Of a stretch of DNA of 64,000 nt, positions 1 through 12,500 are shown piece after piece; the stretch's first letter is position 1; the number at the start of each line of letters is the position of its first letter. This DNA comes from Rutidosis leptorrhynchoides (Eukaryota; Streptophyta; Magnoliopsida; Asterales; Asteraceae), in contig NC_092340.1 of NCBI RefSeq assembly GCF_046630445.1, positions 364,416,001 through 364,480,000 of the forward strand, in the 5' to 3' direction. The translations under genes were made by a program, and so were the position numbers. Under the pieces are notes generated by a model, which saw only the letters and a list, made by a program, of their open reading frames with translations, was not told the origin of the DNA and searched no databases.

Positions 1-1844
1 GCTTCAAGTTTTTCTTTCTTCATTTTACTCGGGTAAGGAAGTGGTGGTTGATATGGTTTAACATAAGGTTTATCCTTAACTGTGTTATCTTCATTAACCT
101 TTTCAACTACCGGTTCTTTTTCCTTATCTTGATCAGGTTGTGGTTCTTGTGGAGTAGGAATGGTTTCATCAGAAGTTACAGGTATTTCAGGTGGTTTAAG
201 TGTTGTACCACTTCTTGTGGTAATAGCTTTAGCTGTTTCATTCCGGGGGTTAGCATTTGTATCACTAGGTAGACTTCCCGGTTTTCTTTCACCTATTAAC
301 CTTGCTAGGTTACTTACTTCTTGTTCCAGATTTTGAATAGAAGCTTGTTGATTTCTAAATGCTTGAGCATTTTGTTCATTAGTTTGTTTTTGAGATGTGA
401 AAAACTGCGTTTGAGTTTCAACTAGCTTCGTCATCATATCTTCTAAATTCGGCTTTTTATCATCGGTTTGTTGTGGTGGTTTGTTTTGAAAATTCGGTCT
501 TTGCTGATTGTAAGTATTATTGGATACTTGTTGATTGCTAGGACCTTGTTGGTTGTTGTATGGAATATTTCGGTTATAATTCTGGTTTTGATTGTAAATC
601 GGTCTTGGCGGTTGATAATTATTCTGATAATTATTTCCAGGCCTTTGGTTTATGTATGAAATATTCTCTCTTTGTTCCATTGTTAATTCAATACTGAGAC
701 AATCTTTTGTCAAATGTGGTCCTCCACACTGCTCACAACTAATTCGTATTGAGTGAATATCTTTAGTCATCTTTTCCATTCGTCTCTCCACAGCATCTAT
801 CTTTGCGGAAATGGAATCTAAGTCATGGCTAGAATCGGCTCTAGCTGCTTTAGATGATCTAATGATGTCTTTTTCTTGGTGCCACTCATGTGAGTGGGAA
901 GCAGTGTTATCAATAATTTTGTAAGCATCAGTTTCGGTTTTCTTCATAATAGAACCACCAGCTGCTATATCTATGTATTTCCTTGTAGTGATGTCGCATC
1001 CTTGGTAGAATATTTGTACTATTTGACAGGTGTCTAAACCATGTTGCGGACATCCTCTTAACAACTTTCCATATCTTGTCCACGCCTCATATAGAGTTTC
1101 ATTTGGTTTCTGTGTGAACGTAACAATTTCTGCTTGAAGTCTTACGGCTTTAGATGCAGGAAAGAATTGTTTAAGAAATTTGTCAATTAAAACATCCCAT
1201 GTATCAATCGCCCCTTCAGGTAACGATTCCAACCAATCTTTGGCTTCTCCCTTTAAAGTCCAGGGAAATAACATGAGATATATCTGTTCATCCTCCACTT
1301 CTCGGATTTTAAATAGTGTGCAGATCCTATTAAAGGTACGTAGATGTTCATTTGGATCTTCCTTCGGCGCACCACTAAATTGGCATTGATTAGTCACCAT
1401 GTGTAAAATTTGTCCTTTGATTTCATAATCTGGCGCATTAATGTCTGGATGAGTAATTGCGTGACCTTGGCCAGTGCGTTTAGCTCTCATTCGGTCTTCC
1501 ATACTTAAAGGTTCCAAATTCTCCATAATTGAATTTGTTGAATCGGTATCACTAGATGATTCTGATTTAATGGTTCGTTCCTCAACAATCTCTGCTTGAA
1601 TGATTGGTGGTTCCGGAGGAAAGTTTAGTGGTTCAGGATCTACGAACCGTTCCTGAATATTCTCCGGATTCTCAATTGTGAGGTCGGGTTCAAAAAATGG
1701 ATTATCGGAAATTTGAACTGAAGTACTTGGTCGACTGGATGACGATTCTAAAGAAAAATCAACGGCGGTTATATTTGCTAAATGTCTTGATCTAGTTACA
1801 GGTGGTGAACGTACAAAAGGTGATGAACGTCTTGCTCGGTGCAT
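1..1844 (-). CDS. Athila-type Ty3/gypsy gag polyprotein, partial
   Basis: The minus strand is open from ATG 1844-1842 to the left edge (614 codons), so the C-terminus and any pol lie outside the window. The N-terminal ~105 residues are Ser/Pro/Glu-rich. A retrotransposon gag core follows (about residues 160-260, with the AKDWLESLP and W-F-P-A-S blocks typical of Ty3/gypsy capsid). At residues 370-382 is the variant zinc knuckle CEQCGGPHLTKDC, characteristic of Athila gag. An Asn/Gln/Pro-rich linker and a coiled-coil-like segment follow. Gag would package element RNA in cytoplasmic particles. The tRNA-Asp PBS at 3235-3252 and the LTR at 3261-5243 place it as the first gene of the minus-strand element Athila-1. 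I saw no stop in the visible part. An internal Met at residue 107 is an alternative start. Confidence 0.85.
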   Translation of the reverse strand, partial: MHRARRSSPFVRSPPVTRSRHLANITAVDFSLESSSSRPSTSVQISDNPFFEPDLTIENPENIQERFVDPEPLNFPPEPPIIQAEIVEERTIKSESSSDTDSTNSIMENLEPLSMEDRMRAKRTGQGHAITHPDINAPDYEIKGQILHMVTNQCQFSGAPKEDPNEHLRTFNRICTLFKIREVEDEQIYLMLFPWTLKGEAKDWLESLPEGAIDTWDVLIDKFLKQFFPASKAVRLQAEIVTFTQKPNETLYEAWTRYGKLLRGCPQHGLDTCQIVQIFYQGCDITTRKYIDIAAGGSIMKKTETDAYKIIDNTASHSHEWHQEKDIIRSSKAARADSSHDLDSISAKIDAVERRMEKMTKDIHSIRISCEQCGGPHLTKDCLSIELTMEQRENISYINQRPGNNYQNNYQPPRPIYNQNQNYNRNIPYNNQQGPSNQQVSNNTYNQQRPNFQNKPPQQTDDKKPNLEDMMTKLVETQTQFFTSQKQTNEQNAQAFRNQQASIQNLEQEVSNLARLIGERKPGSLPSDTNANPRNETAKAITTRSGTTLKPPEIPVTSDETIPTPQEPQPDQDKEKEPVVEKVNEDNTVKDKPYVKPYQPPLPYPSKMKKEKLE

Positions 1845-3234
1845 TCACTGAATATCCTATTAGTTTTTAAAAGGAAAGAAAAATTATAATAAGTTATCCA
1901 ATCAATAGACTTTTCTGATTTTGCCCACGTTTCGAATAGCCAAAAGATGCACCAGAGGGGCAGGATTCGTTTGGTCTCAATATAATTGAGGACTGTTTGG
2001 CTCCAATAACCCGGTCCACGTACAAATCCAACTATTACTACGAACCAGAAAATTTTGATGTCTATCAATTTAACCACTCAAAATAAATTTTCGTAATTTT
2101 AAGAAATTTAGATAAGAAGTAGAATAAAAATCTATGTCCTAAAAATTAGAATAGCGAGAAATAAGAGAGAAAAAGAGTTCGTCGCAAAAGGTCGAAAAAG
2201 AAAAAAAAATGGTTGAAAAATAAAAGGTGACGGAAAAATAAAAGAAACTTATAAAAACTTAAAAATACTTAACTAACCTAACCTTATTACTACAACTAAC
2301 TTAAAATTATAATCGCAAATTGAAATTACTAATTGGAATGATAATTGATACATAGTAAAAGGTCTATAAATATTAAAGCTTACAAGGAAAAACTAAATCC
2401 CAAATGAAAATAACTTAAAAAGAAACTAAAACTTAAAAAGGCGTCGCAAAATTCTAGAGCACCTAAATCTTAGTCTAAAGAAAAAGCACTTAAGGAATTC
2501 TACGGCAAAGCCTAAAAATCTAGGAGTAAAAATAACTATAGCAAAAACTAAGTTTAAAATTAAATATGAGCTAAAAATCCAAAAGTTATGCTACAACGAT
2601 TAAAAAGGGACAAAATATAAAAATATACAAAAAGTTGTAAAAAGTACAATTTTTATAAAAATATTATTTTTATATTATTTATTTAATAAAACTACTAATT
2701 TTACAATTTTAATAAAACTAATTAAACAAAATATAAAATAAATAAAAAGTAAAAGTTAAAATAAAACTAATAATAATAATAATACATAATTAGGGTTTAT
2801 ATTATTAATAATTAATAATAATTCTTAATTAATGCTGGTTTAGGGTTTTTGTCCGTGTGTCAGGTAGCCTCCGCGAGTTGCGGTAATTTATAAAGAAAAC
2901 CCCGCGAGTCGCGGGGTTCAGAATTTTAGCTGACAGGTTTTATCTTCAACGCGTTTTTCTTCATTTATTTATTTATTTTATTTTCTGTTTTTAATTTTTA
3001 TATAAATAAAAGATATTAAAATTAAACTTATATTTTTATAAACTAAAATAAAAATAAAGAAACTTATAAAACTTAAATATTTAACAAAATCTTAAAAATA
3101 CTTATATTTTTGTTTTTCTTTTTATATTTTTGAATATTTAAAACGTATTTTTACAAAAACGAATTTTAATAAAAGTAAACAAAAAATCTTTTTTTTTTTT
3201 TATATTAGCGTTGCGCTTCCGGCTTTTAAGATAC
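1845..3234 (-). other. Athila-1 untranslated leader between PBS and gag
   Basis: This 1.4-kb AT-rich stretch lies between the PBS and the gag start of Athila-1, and I see no credible gene in it. The equivalent leader of Athila-2 (22810-23877) shares several blocks with it, including the stretch near 1850-2060 and the region rich in short GTCGAAAA-like repeats near 2160-2230. It is therefore family leader sequence, not host DNA. It contains the paired GC-rich palindromes at 2871-2916. Confidence 0.7.
2871..2916. repeat. Paired CCGCGAGTCGCGG palindromes in Athila-1 leader
   Basis: Two hairpin-forming palindromes stand out in very AT-rich DNA: CCGCGAGTTGCGG at 2871-2883 (one mismatch) and CCCCGCGAGTCGCGGGG at 2900-2916. 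The same core recurs as a pair in the LTR of this element at 4730-4775. Confidence 0.85.
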
Positions 3235-3252
3235 TCCCCGGCAGCGGCGCCA
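3235..3252 (-). promoter_or_regulatory. Primer-binding site, tRNA-Asp type (Athila-1)
   Basis: On the minus strand this reads TGGCGCCGCTGCCGGGGA, close to the complement of the tRNA-Asp 3' end that Athila elements use to prime reverse transcription. It lies 8 bp inside the LTR end at 3261 and fixes the element as minus-strand. Confidence 0.85.
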
Positions 3253-3260
3253 AAAATACT

Positions 3261-5243
3261 TGATGTCGTACGAGGTGTATATAAAATAGTTTATATTTTA
3301 CTAGGAAAAACTATTAAATACGATACAATTTTACACAAGATATTTATTTATTTATAGAATGGATATACTTAAACCTTGCTACAACACTTATAGGCAGTGT
3401 ACCTAATCGTACAGTAGTGTAGTTTTTAGTAAGTCCGGTTCGTTCCACAGGGAAATCTTTAAACAAAGCTCAACGCTATATTAGTTTACTTTTATAAAAA
3501 TACAAATATATATATAAGTAATATTATTATTATAAAGGGGGGTTTTTACCGTTTAATGACCGGTTTGTCGATTTTAAGACTTTAGTCGCAGTTAAAACCT
3601 AATGTAAAATATTAAATAAATAAAAGACTTAATTTAAAGCGTAAAGTAAATAACGATAATGAAATTGCGAATAATAAAAGTGCGATAAAATAAAATTGCG
3701 ATAATTAAAAAGTACGATAATTAAAAGTGCGATTAAATAACAATAAATAAAAGTGCGATAATTAGAAGTGCAATTAAATATAAAATAAAGGAAATTAAAT
3801 ATGAAATAAAAGAATTATGCTTATTTAAACTTCCGTAATCATGATGTTTGACGTGTTGATTTTAGTTTTATGCCCATGGGTTAATTGTCCTTTGTCCTGG
3901 ATTATTTAATATGTCCGTCTGGTTTTTGTCCATAACAGTCCATCAGTCATAAATATAAAGTGCGAGTGTTCTCATCAAATTATTCTTATACCCGAAGTTA
4001 AATATTCCAACTAATTGGGGATTCGAATTGTAACAAGTTTTTAATACTTTGTTTAATGAATACACCAGGTTATCGACTGCGTGTAAACCAAGGTTTTACT
4101 ACTTTGTTAAAAATTACACCAATTACCCTTGAATGTAATTTCACCCCTGTTTTAATTATTCTAGTGGCTATTAATCCATTCCCGTGTCCGGTTAAATGAA
4201 CGATTATTCGTACATATAATTACCCCGCCCATCGTGTCCGATTGAGTGTATATGGTAATTTATAGGGACGCCCAATTGTAAATCTTTATATTAACATTAA
4301 CAAACTTTCATTTAGTTAAACAAATATAAAGCCCATTAATAGCCCATAGTCTAATTTCCACAAGTGTCGTTCTTTTGTCCAAACCCCAATTATGGTACAA
4401 AGCCCAATTACCCAATTTTAGTAATTAGCCCAACATCATGATTACTTCGTTTTAAATAAGCATAATAATAACTTAGCTACGAGACATTAATATAAAAAGG
4501 TTGAACATAACTTACAATGATTAAAAATAGCGTAGCGTTACACGGACAGAATTTCGACTTACACCCTTACAATATTCGCTAACATACCCTTATTATTAGA
4601 ATTATAATTAAAATTAAAATATAAATTATAAATATAAATATAAATTTTACGTATGAATGAGGAAGAAAAAGATATGAAATTTTGATCAGAATTCGGTTTG
4701 CTTTATAGGCAGTTTTCAATTTTGGGGCTCCGCGACTCGCGGCAAAAGCCTCTTCAAACTCCGCGAGTCGCGGAGGTTACTTTTACAGCTCAGTCCTTGG
4801 AGTTTTTCTCTGCCGACGGTTTTTTATTTATAAATATAATATATATATAATTAATATAATTAATTATATATTATATTATATTTATATACATAGTTAACTT
4901 ATAATTTTTAGTCCGTTGCGTCGAGCGTTAAGAGTTGACTCTGGTCCCGGTTCCGGATTTTCGAACGTCCTCGCGTACAATTTAATATCTTGTACTTTGC
5001 GTTTTGAATCTTGTACTCTTGTGATTTCGAGACGTTTCTTATCAATAATTGGAACCTTTTTGATTGTCTTTTGTACTTTTGACCTTTTTGGTCGTTTGCG
5101 TCTTCAATTCGTCGAATCTGTCTTTTGTCTTCACCTTTTATTATTTAAACGAATATCACTTGTAAATAGAACAATTGCAACTAAAAGCTTGTCTTTCTTG
5201 AGGAATAATGCTATGAAATATATGTTCGTTTTTAGCATTATCA
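3261..5243 (-). mobile_element. Athila-1 5' LTR (1983 bp)
   Basis: This begins TGATGT next to the PBS and ends ...TTATCA, so it has TG...CA termini. It aligns in blocks with the two LTRs of Athila-2 (17955-19820 and 23902-25666), including the stretch around 3880-3960 and the end region with TATGTTCGTTT. The putative TSD outside it is AATAC (5244-5248); the partner copy is off the left edge. It is inserted in the internal region of LARD-2. It contains a palindrome pair at 4730-4775. Confidence 0.85.
4730..4775. repeat. Paired CCGCGA[C/G]TCGCGG palindromes in Athila-1 LTR
   Basis: CCGCGACTCGCGG lies at 4730-4742 and CTCCGCGAGTCGCGGAG at 4759-4775. They have the same core as the pair in this element's leader (2871-2916), but not the core used in Athila-2. 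Confidence 0.85.
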
Positions 5244-6504
5244 AATACCTTGCTCCTGAATCAAAATCCGTTACGAACAAATCTTCTTCATCATCCTTCG
5301 ATATTAGAAATTCTACGATATTATCATATCTTTCATTATAAATATCTTCGATATTTCTGAAGATATCTTCATAACTATTATCATTCGAAATTATTTATCT
5401 CTTCACGCTATCTGTGTTACATCATAAAAGAAACTATTTTAGTTTCTAATTTCTGAAAATTTCGAAAAATGGATGTTTTTGAAGTAGTGTTGGGAATTGA
5501 AGCATGATTTAGTATAATATAATGACACTTGATCAACGTGATTATATTACAGTAAGTCATGCTGAGTTTCTAATGGAACGTGATAAAGGTTCACAGATCA
5601 TACTCTCATCATGAACCATATTACATAACTCTTTCATTCTATTTAACCTCTAAACATATCAAGAAAATATTTTTCTTGATCATTCGGTCTTTTTCGAGGT
5701 ATTCTGGTAATTTGACAAGTCAGATTGTGCCATTACCGTTTCTTTCTTAGAACATTAATTATGTTCATTCCGAAATTCATACCTATGAATTCTGGACCAT
5801 TATTCGCTTGACTTAAAGTCAGGAAGAGAAAACGAAAGCATGAAGCTCCGAAATATAATGGAAAATATAAAGGCCGAAAACAACTCCGAAATTATAAACC
5901 GTGTATATCAATGCGTATAGCAATATAAAGACACGGGAGAATGAAAAACAATATAACCCCAAGGTAATAGTAGAATAAAATAACCTCCTCTGGTGGCAGA
6001 TGAAAAAGAAGAATGAATGATATGATAGCCAAGAAAATATCAAGAATCAAAACTGGATGAAGCATTTTCACAAATCTTTTGTAAGTATGAAATAAAAAAG
6101 AAGATTATAGGAGTGGTGAAAATAAATGAAACGGAAGAGGTCAATTTATAGCAAAATATCAAACATAGCAATCGAGGTGGATTACGCATTTAATCAAAGG
6201 AAATCCTAATTTCCTTAAATTCTGAAGAATCAAATCTTATTTAAATTATGAAGATTTTCTATTCCTTAAATTCCAGAAATCAATCGTTACTACATCAAGA
6301 GATAAGACAAATCTCTATTCTCCATTTCACTCTATTACGATAACTTCTCTCATACGCTTCGAGTAATCGGATTGTTTTATCCATATTATTCAATGGTGAT
6401 AAAATTCTATTTACCAACTCATATTCGTCATGAAAACATTTTTTTTGTTAGCCATGACGACCTCACTCAAATTTCGGGACGAAATTTCTTTAACGGGCAG
6501 GTAC
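5244..6504 (+). mobile_element. LARD-2: 3' part of internal region of a Tekay-related non-autonomous element
   Basis: This stretch has no convincing gene. Read in the plus direction it matches, with point differences and small indels, the minus-strand internal region of LARD-1 (roughly 40060 down to 38724). An example is the block around 5500-5620 containing GTAAGTCATGCTGAGTTTCT. It ends in the polypurine tract TAACGGGCAGGTAC at 6491-6504, directly before the LTR. It is therefore the 3' internal end of a plus-strand element; the rest lies beyond Athila-1, off the left edge. Confidence 0.7.
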
Positions 6505-7350
6505 TGTGACAATCCGAAAATTTTTGACCAAATTTAAACTTTATCTTTAAATGATTTAACGTTTCCGACACGATAAGCAAAGTCTGTAAAACCGAATCTC
6601 AAAAATTTTGAACTATTCAAGTACCCTTCGGTTGTTCTCAACGATTCGCGAACCATTATATGTAAATAGATACATATATATACTATAACTTGAAAACGTA
6701 ACAAAGTTTTAATTGCATGATACCGTACATTAAACTTATTGGTTTATATATCTATTTGAATATATATGATTTCAAGTTATTTAGTAAATGATGGTGACAT
6801 TCGATTATTGATTCGATTGATATCTAGATAAGTTAACTAAAACGTTTAAGATGAACCAGTAAAACACTAATTTGCTACAGTATTTTTGAATTACTACAGT
6901 ACCCGAAAAGCTACAGTGTTTTCGAAAATCACTATTTGCTACAGTAACTTGTTACAGTAAAATACTATTTCAAAATGAAAATGTATATATGTATATGTAT
7001 ATACTACGAGACGATGATTTATAGAAGTAAATGACCAAAACACTCGAAAGTTTAAGATATACTTTGAGTGGTGTAGTTTATGGAAAATTTAAGTCTATAA
7101 TTTGACAAAGGTACGAGTCACGAAACGTAAAGTATTAGTTTTCTAAGCGTACGAAGATGCGTTCGAGAAACCGAAACCGGGACATTAGTCGGTTGACAAG
7201 GTACAAGACATCGGAATTAAAGTTACAAGTCAACCTTCCACGTGAATATAATATAATATATAATTAATTAATATAAATTATATATATATTATATTAATAA
7301 ATAAATATGTCGATAAACAAGAAAACAAAAATTTGTGAGCTGGATTTTAC

Positions 7351-7402
7351 TGCCATGTGATCGCATGGCAAACCAGTACAAACCCCATGCGATCACATGG
7401 GG
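7351..7402. repeat. Paired CATG-GATC-CATG palindromes in LARD-2 LTR
   Basis: TGCCATGTGATCGCATGGCA lies at 7351-7370 and CCCCATGCGATCACATGGGG at 7383-7402. Each is a near-perfect palindrome. Their 16-bp cores are exact reverse complements of one another, so the two copies could also pair with each other. Confidence 0.85.
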
Positions 7403-7501
7403 TGCTTTTTCAGGAAAGGTCCTATAAATTGCGCGATTTTTGGCTCAACTGAATCTATCTCTCTTTTTCTAGTATTATTACTCCGTAATATTTATTTAAT
7501 T

Positions 7502-7503
7502 TA

Positions 7504-7580
<77 letters not shown>
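7502..7580. repeat. (ATT)n microsatellite
   Basis: About 26 ATT units lie inside the LARD-2 LTR. The Ile-rich translation over it is an artefact of the repeat. Confidence 0.95.
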
Positions 7581-7581
<1 letters not shown>

Positions 7582-9280
7582 GATTAATATTATTATTAAT
7601 CTTATTATTATTAGTATTATTAATTAGTATTATACATAAAATACTACGACGAGGTTATGAGCATGTCACTTTCAAAAATGGGTTTTCGAGCGGGATAGAG
7701 CTAAGGAAATTATGGGTTATTGCCAAGGAGGTTATGGTTATTGTTTGGGAGTATTACTTCTAAGTCAAATCTAGTGTTTATGGTCTCTGTTGCGTCTACG
7801 TACTTTCCTACAATATTGAATCACAATATTAATACGTGAGTATTCATATCTTATTTTTTAAATATTAATAGTGTATCCATGTCTAGTGCTCGAGTATATA
7901 TGTTTATGCATGCTTGTATGCTTTAATTTCGTCGTTAAACAGTTTATGATGAATCACGAATTAAATACATATATTACTGATAAAAGGTATATGATATGCA
8001 TGTTTTTGGAAAGCTGACGAAAAATCAATAACTTTTCATTTAGAAATCGCGTAATTTCGATGAACGAATCAAAAGATATGGTCAACTGAATTGTGATTGA
8101 CGTTAATTGGAATTGCTTTTGAATCTGCAATTAATATTTAAACAACTTGTTTGTAAGATTGATAATTTGAATTTTTGAATAGTACCAACCGAGTAAATGA
8201 ATCCTTATATAAGGTACGTCTCGTTTTGTTGAACTATTGTCAAAATTGACTTTTTGAAACGACTTTGGATAACTTTTGTATGTCGATCTCGAGCATTAGG
8301 ATTGTGATACACTATGACCCAACCTAGTTTGTTAGACATGTATTGACCAACATATGTTCTCTAGGTTGAGATCTACGGTTAATCTTGCATTCCAAGTTAC
8401 GGTCACTTTTTGATGAATGACCTTATGTGCTGCTAAGGTGAGTTTCATTTGCTCCATTTTTAAATGATTTTGCAATATATATTTTTGGGCTGAGAATACA
8501 TGCACTTTATTTTAAACAATGGACACAAGTACATACTAAATTCTATACTGAGTTTGAACAGAAAATCCCTTAGCTTTGGTAACTAGTAACTGCCAGTTAT
8601 AAGAACTGGTGGGCGCGAGTAGTAGTATATGGATCCATAGGGCTTGATATCCCCGTCCGAGCTAGAGCACTAGCCTTTTAACGGACGTATGCTATTTGAG
8701 AAGCGTACACGTTGGTTTGCGTGTATTATTAAAATGATTATACAAAGGGTATAAATTATATATACGTTAAGTTTAGTTACCAGGGTGCTCAATTTCGTAG
8801 AATATTTTGATAAACGTTTCTGGATGAAACAACTGAAAACTTGTGATTCACTTTTATATACAGATTATGCGCAATATTAAAACTATGAACTCATCAACCT
8901 TTCTGTTGACACTTGTTAGCATGTTTATTCTCAGGTTCCCTAGAAGTCTTCCGCTGTTTGCTTATATGTTAGACAAGCTATGTGCATGGAGTCTTACATG
9001 ACATATTTTTCAAGGAAACGTTGCATTCACCAAATCATCACCATGTATCTTATTTTGACTGCATTGTCAACATAAGTACTGTTGTAAACTATTATTTATG
9101 TTGATTGTCTATATGTAGAAATCATCAGATGTCGATAACCTTTGATTTAAATATTCATTTATGGTGTGCCTTTTCAAAAGAATGCAATGTTTACAAAACG
9201 TATCATATAGAGGTTAAATACCTCGCAATGAAATTGATGAATGATGTGTTCGTCCATATGGATTTGGAGCGATCGTCACA

Positions 9281-9502
9281 CTAACCCTAGAGCAAGTTAC
9301 ACATTGCACCCTTGAAGGAGACCATAAAGACATACTGTGCTACGCTCCTCTAGCTCTTACATGACCAGTCCAAAAGGAAACACTTTAGCCCCTCCAGCTT
9401 TATTATCTTAGCAGCACAGGTCCATCAATCTTTGCACAAGAGGTCCAAAAGATAACTTCCTACACAAAGACCAAAAATGAGATTGAGAACATAATTTTAA
9501 CA
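9281..9502 (-). mobile_element. Copia-1 3' LTR, truncated by LARD-2 insertion
   Basis: These 222 bp match the end of the Copia-1 5' LTR (about 25797-26018) with roughly four substitutions. They end ...TTTTAACA next to the PPT. The missing part lies beyond LARD-2 and Athila-1, outside the window. Confidence 0.85.
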
Positions 9503-9514
9503 TCCCCCACAAAC
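9503..9514 (-). promoter_or_regulatory. Copia-1 polypurine tract
   Basis: On the minus strand this reads GTTTGTGGGGGA and abuts the 3' LTR (TGTTAAAATT...). It is the plus-strand primer site for reverse transcription. Confidence 0.8.
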
Positions 9515-12500
9515 TCATTTTTGGTATAAGTCATAAAGTCCAAGTTTGCTGGTTAAAAAACCATGTTGGGTCACACTTACACCCTTGGTTAAAATATCTG
9601 CCAGTTGACTTTCAGATTTGACTTTCACAGTTTTAATAAGACCACTTGAAACCTTTTGTCTAATGTAATGCACATCAATCTCAAAATGTTTAGTTCTATC
9701 ATGAAAGACAGGATTAGCTGCTAAATGAATAGCAGAGTTATTATCACAAAAAAGGTCAATTGGCAGATCCACATTTACACCAAGCTCTTGAAGGAGATTT
9801 TTGACCCATACAATTTCACAGGTTGTGCTTGCCATGGCCCTATACTCAGCCTCAGTTGAGGACCTGGCAGTGGTAGCTTGTTTTTTACTTTTCCAAGAAA
9901 CCAAAGACCCACAAAAGTAGACTAAGTACCCAGTTACAGATTTCCTTTCAATCTTACATTTTCCATAGTCAGCATCACAATAAGCATTTAAGGTCATACC
10001 ATTACTCTTAGCAAATTGAACACCTTTACCTGGAGAGCCTTTCAGGTACATGAGTACTCTTAAGGCTAGGTTAAAATGAGACTGTAGAGGAGCATGCATA
10101 AACTGACTAAGGACTTGCACAGAAAAAGAAATGTCAGGTCTGGTAAGTGTCAAATAAATTAGTTTTCCAACTAATTTTTGGTACTCAGTCAAATTTGTCA
10201 ATAAGGGGTCTTTTTCACTTGATTCACATGAGACATCTAAGTTTGGTTCATTGGAGTGCTAGCAGTCTTGCACCCTAACAGACCATACTCATCAAGTAGG
10301 TCAAGACAATATTTTCTTTGAGAAATGCAAATGCCTTTTTCATTTTTCAATAGTTCTATTCCAAGAAAATACTTAACTTTTCCCAGATCTTTAATCTGAA
10401 ATTTTATTTTCAAAAAATGTTTGACCTTCTCAATTTCAGAATTATTGTTTCCAGTGATGACAATATCATCCACATACACAAGTAAAGCAATAAAGGTGTC
10501 ACCATCATTTTTAACATATAAGGAGTTGTCACAGACACTCTGGACAAAACCATGTTCAGTGAGAGCAGCATTAAGTTTAAAATACCATTGTCTAGGGGCT
10601 TGTTTTAGACCATATAAAGCCTTGTTTAACTTGCACACCCTAGTGTCATTTGCATCAAAGTATCCTTCAGGCAGGGTCATATATACATATTCACATAGGT
10701 CACCATATAGAAAGGCATTATTGATGTCAAGTTGAAACAAAGACCAATCATTTTGAACAGCAAGAGTAATCACACATCTAATAGTAACATGTTTGACAAC
10801 ATGAGAGAAGGTCTCATCATAGTCAATTCCCTCCTTTTAACTATATCCCTTGGCAACTAGTCTAGCCTTATATCTTTCAATTTCACCATTGGATTTGTAC
10901 TTTATTTTATATACTCACTTGGAGCCTATGGGCTCCCTATCAGGAGGTAAATCAGTGATGACCCAAGTGTTGTTTCTGTTTAGTGCTTCCATTTCAAGGT
11001 TCATGGCTTCCCTCCAGTTTGGGTCATTTATGGCATGTTTATAACAACTGGGTTCAACAGATTTATTCAAGCTAGACACAAAAGCATAATTCTCACTGTT
11101 CAAGAAAAAGTAGTTCACATATCTCTCAACCCCATATTTCACCTTCCCTTCTACAATAAAGTCATTATATTTTCTAGGAAGGTTGGTCTCTCTAGTTGAT
11201 CTCCTTATATTTTGAATTGGTTGAGTATTGCCCTCAGGAGAAGTGGAATTATCCACTGGTGTTGCTGTAAGACCTTCATCACTGCTACTGTTATCACCAC
11301 TCTTGTCACCAGTGTGATGCATATTAGTAGCAGGACTAAAATCACTACTGCCATCACCATCATTGTGTCCTCTCTCCTCATCATTGGGACTTGAGATGTT
11401 TGGATCATCAAAAAACATTTGATCAAATAAACTTTTGTGGTTCAAAGTATTTTCGTTTTCTGGATTGTTTGAAGCAAATTTTTTAATTTTGAAAGGAAAA
11501 ACAGTTTCATAAAACTTAACATCTCTAGAAAACATGGTAGTTTTGGTTACAAGATTAAAAAGTTTATAAGCCTTCTTTTGGTTTGAATATCTAATCAAAA
11601 CACATTGTTCAGATCTGTGACTGAACTTGTCAAAAGGTTTTAAAATAGTAGCATAGCATAGGCAACCAAAACATCTTAAATGAGAGAGGTTAGGAGATTT
11701 TTTGAACAAAAGTTCATAAGGAGAAGATCCAGGGAGAACAGAAGATGGAGTCCTGTTTATCAAATAGCAAGCAGTGAGAATACGGTCACTCCACATATTT
11801 AAAGGTAGACCACCCTGGAACATGAGAGCCCTGGATACATTGAGAGCCCTGGACACATTGAGAAGGTGTCTGTGTTTCCTCTCAACAATCCCATTCCATT
11901 GTAGGGTGTAAATACATGATGTTTGGTGTAGAATACCTTTGTTTTTGACAAACTCATCCATTTGATTGTTTATAAACTCAGTACCATTGTCAGATCTTAT
12001 GATTTTGACTTTTTTCTCAAATTAAGTTTCAAGAAATGACACAAAAATTTTAATTTGATCAAAGACTTCATCTTTTTACTTAATTAAGTATGTCCATACA
12101 GCCCTTGAGTAGTCATCAACAATGGTCAGAAAATATTTGAATCCTTCTCTACTTTGGATCCTAAAGGGGCCCCAAAGGTCAATGTGAACAAGATCTCCAA
12201 TAGCAGCAGACTTGTGATCACTGTCATTAAAGATTTCTCTAGTTTGTTTAGCTTTATGACATATGTCACATGGTTCAGAAACAATATCTTTACATGAAAG
12301 GTCAATTTTATCTTTGAGATTTTTCAAAACATTATCAGAAGGGTGACCAAGTCTGCTGTGCCATAGGTGTTTGGACAGGTAGCATTTGCTTTCAGGAAGG
12401 CACACATTCATATTTTCAGAGTCACTTACATTAAACACATAGAGACCATTATAAACATCACCAGTCCCTACAATTATCCCTAGCCTTAAGTCCTGAATAT

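Larger units (their letters stand above)
6505..9280 (+). mobile_element. LARD-2 3' LTR (2776 bp), Tekay-related
   Basis: It starts TGTGACAATCCG directly after the PPT and ends ...GATCGTCACA. Its first ~150 bp are related to the LARD-1 LTR (shared CCGACACGATAAGCAAAGTC), so the two elements belong to one superfamily. The putative TSD CTAAC (9281-9285) lies in the Copia-1 LTR; the intact copy of that LTR shows uninterrupted CCTAACCCTAG at the matching position. No gene was seen inside. It holds a palindrome pair at 7351-7402 and an ATT microsatellite at 7502-7580. Confidence 0.8.

Noticed and set aside
1180-1389. Plus-strand ORFs over 48-272, 468-659 and 1180-1389
   Set aside because: Shadows of the minus-strand Athila gag frame.
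4916-5341. 141-residue plus-strand ORF
   Set aside because: Antisense to the Athila-1 LTR and crosses its boundary at 5243, so it cannot be an old gene.
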